Shown one piece after another: positions 5,889-11,624 of a stretch of 11,624 bases of DNA. This DNA is from Fidelibacterota bacterium. GTDB taxonomy: Bacteria; Fidelibacterota; Fidelibacteria; Fidelibacterales; DSDE01. Within the stretch, counting starts at the first letter, position 1; each line of letters opens with the position of its first letter. The stretch is from positions 1 through 11,624 of the forward strand of contig DSDE01000054.1 of assembly GCA_011049095.1 (NCBI GenBank), in the 5' to 3' direction. Below the pieces are notes generated by a model that did not search any database, had not been told where the DNA came from, and worked only from the letters and a program-made list of their open reading frames with translations. The position numbers were made by a program, and so were the translations under genes.

Positions 5889-7811
5889 ATGGGAAAAATC
5901 ATCGGAATAGACTTGGGAACGACCAACTCCTGCGTCGCAATTATGGAGGGCAAAGACCCAAAAGTTTTGGTCAACTCAGAAGGCGGAAGGACAACCCCGT
6001 CAGTAATCGCTTTCAAAAAGGACGGTGAGCGGCTGGTGGGCGCCGGCGCTAAACGTCAGGCAATCACCAATCCGGCAAACACGATATCAAGCATCAAACG
6101 CTTCATGGGCCGGATGTATGATGAAGTAGGCAGTGAAATTGAAACTGTGCCTTACAAAGTGGAAAAAGGTCCCAATAAAGATGTGCGGGTAAGGGTGGGA
6201 GACAAAATGTATTCACCGCCAGAAATCAGCGCGATGGTTTTGCAGAAAATGAAACAGGTCGCTGAAGATTATCTTGGTGAAAAAGTTTCCGAAGCGGTTA
6301 TCACTGTACCAGCTTACTTTAATGATTCGCAGCGGCAAGCCACCAAAGATGCCGGAAAAATTGCCGGATTGAGTGTTCGACGCATCATCAACGAGCCCAC
6401 TGCAGCAGCTCTTGCATACGGTCTGGACCGAAAAAAAGACGAGAAAATAGCTGTATTTGATCTTGGCGGCGGCACATTTGATATTTCAATTCTGGAACTG
6501 GGCGATGGTGTTTTTGAAGTAAAATCTACCAATGGCGATACACATCTGGGCGGTGACGATTTCGACCAGAAACTCATTGACTACCTGGCAAATGAATTTC
6601 GCAAACAAGAAGGGATTGATATCCGCAAAGACCCTATGGCAATGCAAAGGCTTAAAGAAGCCGCAGAAAAGGCTAAAATCGAGCTGAGTAGTTCCACGGC
6701 CACAGAAATCAACTTGCCCTACCTCACCGCCGATCAGGACGGCCCCAAACATCTGAACCTGAGTTTGAGCCGCTCCAGATTTGAAGAGCTGGTTCATGAT
6801 CTTATTGAAAGGACAAAGGAGCCTTGCCGTAAAGCTCTAAAAGATGCCAACCTCACTGTTAACGAGATTGATGAGGTCATTTTAGTTGGCGGATCAACCC
6901 GCATTCCCAAAGTACAGCAGGTTGTAAAAGAGCTATTTGGCAAAGAACCTAATAAATCGGTAAATCCTGATGAAGTCGTGGCCATCGGCGCTGCTATCCA
7001 AGGTGGAGTGCTCCAGGGTGAAGTGAAAGACGTTCTCCTCCTGGATGTGACACCCCTTAGTCTGGGTATTGAAACACTGGGCGGGGTTACCACCAAACTG
7101 ATTGAGCGCAATACCACCATTCCCACTAAAAAACAGGAAGTATTCAGCACTGCAGCCGACAATCAGACTTCTGTAGAAATACACATTCTCCAGGGTGAGC
7201 GGACACAGGCTGCATACAATAAGACACTTGGTAAATTTATCCTGGATGGCATTCCACCAGCACCCCGCGGCATTCCCCAGATTGAAGTGACATTTGATAT
7301 TGATGCCAATGGTATTCTCAATGTTTCAGCCAAAGACAAAGCCACCGGCAAAGAGCAGAATATTCGCATTGAAGCCAGCAGCGGCCTAAACGACAATGAC
7401 ATTGAGCGTATGAAACGGGAAGCAGATGAGCACGCCGAAGAGGATAAGAAGTGGAAAGAAACGGTAGATACACGCAATCAGGCTGACCAGATACTCTTCA
7501 CTACAAAAAAATCTCTGGAAGATTTTGGTGAGAAACTCACTGAAGAAGATAAAGCGCCTGTGACTGCTGCCCTCGACGAGCTGGAAAAAGTGAAAAACAG
7601 CAACAGTGTTGATGAGATCAAGGAAAAAATCGATGCAGTACAGAAAGCAATGATGAAAGTCTCTGAGAAAATCTATGCTGCTGCTAACGCCCAGGGCCAG
7701 CCGGGAGCTGATAATATCCAGGAAGAGCCGCAAGGCTCGGCTCAGCCAGGAAATGGCGGCAATGGCAAAGAGGATGTAGAAGACGCCGATTTTGAGGTCG
7801 TTGATAAATAA
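5889..7811 (+). CDS. dnaK: Chaperone protein DnaK (Hsp70)
   Basis: ATP-driven cytoplasmic chaperone that binds unfolded proteins with help from DnaJ and GrpE. The 640 residues are full length. The nucleotide-binding domain (1 to about 380) shows GIDLGTTNS at 6-14, VPAYFNDSQRQATKDAG at 140-156, the phosphate-2 loop DLGGGTFDIS at 191-200 and ILVGGSTRIPKVQQ at 331-344. The linker DVLLLDVTPLS is at 381-391. The substrate-binding domain and helical lid follow, then a Gly/Gln-rich tail ending EDADFEVVDK, the usual bacterial C-terminus. The insertion in the first quarter, typical of Gram-negative DnaK, is present. The start ATG 5889 follows AAAGGAGAAG. It lies 17 bases after the metallopeptidase and is followed by a strong terminator. 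grpE, dnaJ and hrcA are not in the window, so this is not the classical hrcA-grpE-dnaK-dnaJ cluster; the genome may have a second dnaK. Confidence 0.98.
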   Translation: MGKIIGIDLGTTNSCVAIMEGKDPKVLVNSEGGRTTPSVIAFKKDGERLVGAGAKRQAITNPANTISSIKRFMGRMYDEVGSEIETVPYKVEKGPNKDVRVRVGDKMYSPPEISAMVLQKMKQVAEDYLGEKVSEAVITVPAYFNDSQRQATKDAGKIAGLSVRRIINEPTAAALAYGLDRKKDEKIAVFDLGGGTFDISILELGDGVFEVKSTNGDTHLGGDDFDQKLIDYLANEFRKQEGIDIRKDPMAMQRLKEAAEKAKIELSSSTATEINLPYLTADQDGPKHLNLSLSRSRFEELVHDLIERTKEPCRKALKDANLTVNEIDEVILVGGSTRIPKVQQVVKELFGKEPNKSVNPDEVVAIGAAIQGGVLQGEVKDVLLLDVTPLSLGIETLGGVTTKLIERNTTIPTKKQEVFSTAADNQTSVEIHILQGERTQAAYNKTLGKFILDGIPPAPRGIPQIEVTFDIDANGILNVSAKDKATGKEQNIRIEASSGLNDNDIERMKREADEHAEEDKKWKETVDTRNQADQILFTTKKSLEDFGEKLTEEDKAPVTAALDELEKVKNSNSVDEIKEKIDAVQKAMMKVSEKIYAAANAQGQPGADNIQEEPQGSAQPGNGGNGKEDVEDADFEVVDK

Positions 7812-7842
7812 TCCTCTGCGACATCGCCTTTTTCATAGATCA

Positions 7843-7868
7843 AAAAGAGGCTGGAAACAGCCTCTTTT
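7843..7868. terminator. Bidirectional rho-independent terminator
   Basis: An 11-bp perfect stem AAAAGAGGCTG / CAGCCTCTTTT encloses a GAAA loop. It has a T-rich right arm for plus-strand dnaK and an A-rich left arm (AAAAA at 7842-7846, giving a T run on the minus strand) for the protease operon. It lies 31 bases after the dnaK stop and 27 bases beyond the protease stop, between the convergent genes. Confidence 0.88.
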
Positions 7869-7895
7869 GATTTATAGAGCCATTATTTATGAAAA

Positions 7896-9386
7896 CTAAT
7901 ATTTGATAAAGCGGATGGAGCTCTTTTCAGCAGAAATGAGATATACTCCTGCCGGGAGATGTGCAACAGGCAAATTTACCAGGTGAATTGGCTCGTAGCT
8001 AATGCTCTGATAGTCACCAATCTCTTGCCCCAGCAGATTGTAGAGCGTAAGTCTGACCCTGGGCTTTACATTATCCCAGCGAAGATTTATGGTATAGCGC
8101 GCGGGATTGGGAAAAGCTTTGATTTGAATATTAGCCATTGCCTGATTTTGAAAATCGCGCAAAATCGCCTCAAAATCGGGTAAGCCCCAGCCCAGTTCAT
8201 TCGATTTTTCAGACAAATATGAGTGCTTGCGAAAGGCATAGAGCATATCTTCCCGAGTCCAAGACGGAAAAGCGGCTCTGAGGAGCGTCACCCCACCGGC
8301 AATCAGAGGTGTGGCAAAAGATGTTCCGGTGCCATAACGCACACCGCCACTGATGCTGGCCAGTGCACAGTTTTGCCCCGGCGCCATGATGTCAGGCTTG
8401 ACGCGGCCATCTGCAGTGGGACCCCTGCTGGAAAAATAGCTTGGATTCAGCTCACTATCCACGCTTCCAACAGAGATGACCCCCTCCGCATCAGCAGGAC
8501 TCCATAGTGTGCTTTCCCCGGGACCTTCATTGCCCATCGCGGTGACGATGATTATTCCCTGCTGGTCGGCCCAATTGCAAATTTGAGCCACCATTGTGCT
8601 TTTTCCATCCAGGTCTGCAAAGCTGTAATCATCATCTTCGCCGTCAAAATCAAGATAGGCCAAGGAAGAGCTCACCACATTAACACCAAGAGAATGAAAC
8701 CACTCAATAGCAGCCACAAAATTGTCTTCTTCAATTCGGGTTTCGCTGCGAATATCTTCTGTTTTTGCCAAAACAAATTCTGCATCGTAAGCGGCGCCCA
8801 CCATTTCGCCTTCAACATAGGCCCCTATCTGACTCCAGCAGCCAGTGCCATGTATTGAAAACAATTGTGGGCTCTCGTCAGGATTATCATCGGTATCCTC
8901 ATCTGCAAAAACAAAATCACGCTCAGCGATAAGCCGTCCTTCAGCCAAAATCCGCTCAAAAGCCGGCAGACTCTTTTTGAAACCTGTATCAATCACCCCG
9001 ACGCGAACCCCCTTGCCAGTGATACCCAAAGAATGCAGCTCGGGAATTTTCATAGTTGCCAATTGCTGATACATCGCACCGTAAAATTCATTTCCCCCTT
9101 TATGCAAAGAGCCTTCATAAATTACTGGCCTTGGAAAATAAAGTATGCAAAGACTTTTTATCTCTCTAACGCCTGGAATTTCTCCGATTTCTTTTTTGTC
9201 TGGACTATTTACACTTATGGCGTGAAGTGCAGGGCTGTAGTAGCGAATCGTCACGCCATCGGGAAGATATTTCTGCACATTCTCAGAGCTGGCTGACTTT
9301 TCTAAAAGAAGCCAATAAGGGGCAGCAAGAGAAAGAACCGGCAAAAAGGAAGAAAGAATCAGGAAAAGGTGGCTTTTTTTAAACAT
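7896..9386 (-). CDS. Secreted subtilisin-like serine protease (S8) with T9SS sorting domain
   Basis: A 496-residue extracellular endopeptidase. Residues 1-21 are a signal peptide (MFKKSHLFLILSSFLPVLSL). Residues about 25-90 look like an inhibitor-type propeptide. The S8 domain spans about 105-410 and has the complete catalytic set: Asp133 in VIDTG, His179 in IHGTG, the oxyanion Asn286 in AMGNEG and Ser356 in GTGTSFATP. An acidic stretch DEDTDDNPDES (162-172) may bind calcium. Residues about 421-496 (IKAFPNPARYTINLRWDN, LTLYNLLGQEI, LPAGVYLIS, ending FIKY) are a type A T9SS C-terminal sorting domain, which directs export across the outer membrane and is then removed. The start follows the tryptophanase stop by 15 bases, so the two form an operon. 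The ribosome binding site (AAGAAG directly before ATG) is poor, which suggests coupling to tnaA or low expression. Likely job: feeding peptides and amino acids to the cell. Confidence 0.94.
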   Translation of the reverse strand: MFKKSHLFLILSSFLPVLSLAAPYWLLLEKSASSENVQKYLPDGVTIRYYSPALHAISVNSPDKKEIGEIPGVREIKSLCILYFPRPVIYEGSLHKGGNEFYGAMYQQLATMKIPELHSLGITGKGVRVGVIDTGFKKSLPAFERILAEGRLIAERDFVFADEDTDDNPDESPQLFSIHGTGCWSQIGAYVEGEMVGAAYDAEFVLAKTEDIRSETRIEEDNFVAAIEWFHSLGVNVVSSSLAYLDFDGEDDDYSFADLDGKSTMVAQICNWADQQGIIIVTAMGNEGPGESTLWSPADAEGVISVGSVDSELNPSYFSSRGPTADGRVKPDIMAPGQNCALASISGGVRYGTGTSFATPLIAGGVTLLRAAFPSWTREDMLYAFRKHSYLSEKSNELGWGLPDFEAILRDFQNQAMANIQIKAFPNPARYTINLRWDNVKPRVRLTLYNLLGQEIGDYQSISYEPIHLVNLPVAHLPAGVYLISAEKSSIRFIKY

Positions 9387-9401
9387 CTTCTTGCAAAGAT
9401 T

Positions 9402-10778
9402 TTAATCAATTTCCGCCAGACGGGCTGTAAAATGACGCAGCGCCGGCGCTTCATAAACCAGCCTTAAACCTTTAATCTTATCCCGCTTTTTGTAAATTTC
9501 AGCCAATGCCTGGACTACATATTCGAGGTGGAGGTAGCTATAGACTCTGCGGGGCACTGCCAGCCGCACCAGCTCATTTTGCGGCGCCTGAAACTTACCC
9601 GTCTTGGGGTCAGCGCTGCCAAACATCAGACTGCCAATCTCAACGCCGCGAATGCCGCCCTCAACAAATAGAGCAGCCACCAGAGCCTGCGCCGGAAACT
9701 GATGGGGGGGGATATGAGGCAAAAAACGCTTGGCATCAATATAAATGGCGTGTCCCCCCGCCGGCCTCACATAGGGAATGCCAAAGCCATCCAGCATTTC
9801 TCCTATAGCTGCAATCTGGCCAATACGATATTCCAGATAGCGTTCATCAACAACCTCTTTCAGACCCCGGCTGATGGCCTCCAGGTCGCGCCCCGCTAAA
9901 CCGCCATAGGTCGGAAAGCCTTCTATCAAAATAAGCTGGTTGCTGATGCGTTCATTCCACTCCGCATTATTGAGGGCCAGAAAGCCGCCAATATTCACCA
10001 AACCATCCTTTTTAGCGCTCATCGTGCAGCCATCTGCATAGCTGAACATTTCTAAAACAATATCTCGAATGGATGTATTGTGGTATTTTGGGTCCCGCGA
10101 CTTAATAAACCATGCGTTTTCGGCGAAACGGCAGGCATCGAGAAAAAGGGGAATGCCATATTTGTGATAGATTTCGGAAGCAGACCTGATATTATCCATT
10201 GCCACGGGCTGACCACCGCCACTGTTATTGGTGACGGTTATCATACCCAGGGGTATATTTTCGGCGCCTGTCTCCTGAATCAAAGCTTCCAAAGCTTCCA
10301 GATTGATATTACCCTTGAAAGGATGCTCATAATCGGGTTCATGAGCCCAGGGATAGAGTAGGTCTTTGGCAATGCCGCCTTTGGCCTCTACATTAGCCCG
10401 AGTGGTGTCAAAATGGCTATTATTGGGAATAAGTTGCCCCGGCTTCATGATCACAGAGAAGAGCAGATTCTCGGTGACCCGCCCCTGATGCGTAGGGATG
10501 ATATATTTAAAGCCCGTCAGCTCCCGGATGGTTTCCTCAAAGTGAAAGTAGTTACGGCTTCCGGCATAGCTTTCGTCACCATGCATCAGCCCGGCCCACT
10601 GGTTATCGCTCATGGCGGAGGTGCCGCTGTCTGTCAATAGGTCTATATATATTTTGTCAGAGCTGATTAGAAAGACATTATAGCCCGCCTCTTTGATGAT
10701 TTTTTCTCGCTCTTCCCGCGAGATATAAGGTATGGCTTCAACTGACTTGATACGAAATGGTTCGATTGGTTTCTTCAT
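9402..10778 (-). CDS. tnaA: Tryptophanase (tryptophan indole-lyase), PLP-dependent
   Basis: Cleaves L-tryptophan to indole, pyruvate and ammonium in the cytoplasm. The 458 residues match the tryptophanase / tyrosine phenol-lyase (TPL) family end to end, and the numbering follows Citrobacter TPL almost exactly. PLP site: Gln98-Gly99-Arg100 (THQGR), Asn185, Asp214 and Arg217 (LDACRF), and Lys257 in MSAKKDG, which forms the Schiff base. Tyr71 (DESYAGS), the general acid, is present. The overall text is strikingly TPL-like (EPFRIKSVE, MFSYADGCTMS, GGLAGRDLE), but the three positions that separate the enzymes are of tryptophanase type: Asp124 (FDTTR; Thr in TPL), Ile381 (VEIGS; Arg in TPL) and His449 (LRHFTA; Phe in TPL). 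Tryptophanase is therefore favoured. The ribosome binding site GGGAGAAAG precedes the start. It is first in an operon with the secreted protease. No TnaC-like leader is visible upstream. Confidence 0.9.
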   Translation of the reverse strand: MKKPIEPFRIKSVEAIPYISREEREKIIKEAGYNVFLISSDKIYIDLLTDSGTSAMSDNQWAGLMHGDESYAGSRNYFHFEETIRELTGFKYIIPTHQGRVTENLLFSVIMKPGQLIPNNSHFDTTRANVEAKGGIAKDLLYPWAHEPDYEHPFKGNINLEALEALIQETGAENIPLGMITVTNNSGGGQPVAMDNIRSASEIYHKYGIPLFLDACRFAENAWFIKSRDPKYHNTSIRDIVLEMFSYADGCTMSAKKDGLVNIGGFLALNNAEWNERISNQLILIEGFPTYGGLAGRDLEAISRGLKEVVDERYLEYRIGQIAAIGEMLDGFGIPYVRPAGGHAIYIDAKRFLPHIPPHQFPAQALVAALFVEGGIRGVEIGSLMFGSADPKTGKFQAPQNELVRLAVPRRVYSYLHLEYVVQALAEIYKKRDKIKGLRLVYEAPALRHFTARLAEID

Positions 10779-10929
10779 TGCTTTCTCCCTGTCTATTTCA
10801 CCTGAATAAGCTTAAGATGATTCCGCCGTTTCTCCAAACGTTTTCTTAGCTGATATTAATTTTTATGAAAAGAGCTTCGCCATTGGAAGCGCGCCTAAAA
10901 ATAGCTAATTTTCCGGTAAGGAGAGAAGC
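10779..10929. promoter_or_regulatory. Divergent promoter region, tnaA versus asparaginase-like gene
   Basis: These 151 bases separate two divergent genes and must carry both promoters, but no -35/-10 pair at good spacing stands out on either strand. A short hairpin CGTTT-CTCC-AAACG (10827-10840) is followed by TTTTCTT on the plus strand. AAGGAGAG (10918-10925) is the ribosome binding site of the plus-strand gene. Confidence 0.5.
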
Positions 10930-11445
10930 ATGAAGATAACTATGATAAGTACAGGCGGCACCATAGAAAAGACCTATAATGAACTGGATGGCAGCCTGAG
11001 TAACTATTCGTCGGTGATGGTTCGGATTATCAATTCGCTTCGGCTGCCAGATTTGGAAATTATGCAGCAAAGCATTATTTTCAAAGACAGCCTTGATATG
11101 GATGACAATGACCGGGAAATCATCCAACGAATCGTCAATCAGGCTATGAAAAGCAGTGAGGCTGTTATCATTCTGCATGGCACCGACACATTGGAAATTA
11201 CCGGAGAAAAGCTTTATAATGAAATCGAAAAGCCGGCCTGCCCCATCATACTCACCGGGGCAATGCAGCCTTTTGTTTTTAAGGATACTGATGCGATGCA
11301 AAATGTGACGGAAGCGTTGCTGGCTGCCAGATTGCTGACACCCGGCATCTATGCGGTGATGCACAATCGGGTGCTTGCTTTTCCGAATGTTAAAAAAGAC
11401 CGGAAAGCTGGCACTTTTATAAAAACTATGGCGGAGAAGAGATGA
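10930..11445 (+). CDS. Asparaginase-like protein, N-terminal domain only
   Basis: 171 residues that align with the N-terminal domain of type I/II L-asparaginases, which hydrolyse asparagine to aspartate and ammonia. The nucleophile loop STGGTIEK has Thr11. The second active-site loop HGTDTLE has Thr85-Asp86. SLDMDD carries Ser54, equivalent to Ser58 of E. coli AnsB, and NVKKDR near 153-158 supplies the Lys. ILTGAMQPF is also a family motif. The C-terminal domain (about 130 residues), which contributes to the intersubunit active site in normal 330-residue enzymes, is missing. The end VMHNRVLAFPNVKKDRKAGT looks natural, and stand-alone versions of this domain exist in other bacteria, so it is probably not a truncation. 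Its real substrate is uncertain. The start ATG 10930 follows AAGGAGAG. It diverges from tnaA, and its stop overlaps the next ORF by ATGA. Confidence 0.85.
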   Translation: MKITMISTGGTIEKTYNELDGSLSNYSSVMVRIINSLRLPDLEIMQQSIIFKDSLDMDDNDREIIQRIVNQAMKSSEAVIILHGTDTLEITGEKLYNEIEKPACPIILTGAMQPFVFKDTDAMQNVTEALLAARLLTPGIYAVMHNRVLAFPNVKKDRKAGTFIKTMAEKR

Positions 11446-11585
11446 GTGATACAGAAAAATTTATTCGTGTGAATCGTGTGGAATGCGGGAAAAAGCAGAG
11501 GCAAACCCAAAATCCTATTGTTCTCGCTTATGACGCTGGCATACGAAATGGTATCCCAGATGGAAAGGCTGCCAGAAAGCCATAG
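11442..11585 (+). CDS. Possible small protein of 47 residues, coupled to the asparaginase-like gene
   Basis: ATG 11442 shares ATGA with the asparaginase-like stop and has GGAGAAGAG just before it, a good ribosome binding site. The frame ends at TAG 11583-11585. The product is polar and basic, with one Cys (NRVECGKKQRQ) and IVLAYDAGIRNG in the middle. I recognise no family and see no signal peptide or membrane segment. The tight overlap argues for real translation; the lack of a known motif leaves open a decayed or chance ORF. Beyond it, an ATG at 11612 (ATGATCTTTAAG) could start another gene, but it leaves the window after four codons. Confidence 0.45.
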   Translation: MSDTEKFIRVNRVECGKKQRQTQNPIVLAYDAGIRNGIPDGKAARKP

Positions 11586-11624
11586 CTGATAAAGAAAGAT
11601 AGTGTATAAAGATGATCTTTAAGC

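Noticed and set aside
10779..10929. TnaC-like leader peptide controlling tnaA
   Set aside because: No short ORF with a conserved Trp codon and no T-rich attenuator were found on the minus strand upstream of tnaA.
11608..11620. Palindrome AAAGATGATCTTT at the window end
   Set aside because: It is short and AT-rich and lies at the edge of the window, so neither a terminator nor an operator can be judged.

Overview
The window looks like a chromosomal piece from a Gram-negative bacterium of the Bacteroidota/FCB kind, possibly a neighbouring candidate phylum such as Calditrichota, KSB1 or Cloacimonadota. Three things in the sequence point there. A subtilisin-like protease carries a type IX secretion (T9SS) C-terminal sorting domain. 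There is a TonB-dependent receptor with an N-terminal carboxypeptidase-regulatory-like domain. The DnaK has the insertion in its first quarter that is typical of Gram-negative bacteria. The phylum itself is inference.

Layout. Positions 50-131 (minus) are tRNA-Leu(UAG). From 484 to 4857 (plus) come three consecutive genes that are all broken: a small membrane-type protein with two in-frame stops (484-996), a TonB-dependent receptor broken by stops and frame changes near its middle (1139-3496), and an alpha/beta hydrolase whose frame changes at a run of eight A (3893-4857). A 336-base leader follows, with a LacI-operator-like palindrome and a sigma-54-like -24/-12 element. It precedes an intact pair, a YugP-type membrane zinc metallopeptidase (5194-5871) and dnaK (5889-7811). 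A strong hairpin at 7843-7868 ends dnaK and the convergent minus-strand operon.

That minus-strand operon (10778 down to 7896) is tryptophanase followed 15 bases later by the secreted S8 protease. Divergent from it on the plus strand is a stand-alone asparaginase N-terminal domain (10930-11445), overlapped by a 47-codon ORF through an ATGA junction.

Working together (inference): the secreted protease would release peptides, tryptophanase would turn tryptophan into indole, pyruvate and ammonium, and the asparaginase-like protein may deamidate asparagine or a related amide. This suggests an amino-acid-fermenting lifestyle. DnaK and the metallopeptidase look like a housekeeping or stress unit. 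The run of broken genes suggests relaxed selection on the 484-4857 segment, although assembly errors could explain some of the lesions. No mobile element, CRISPR array, phage gene or clear novel multi-gene system is visible.
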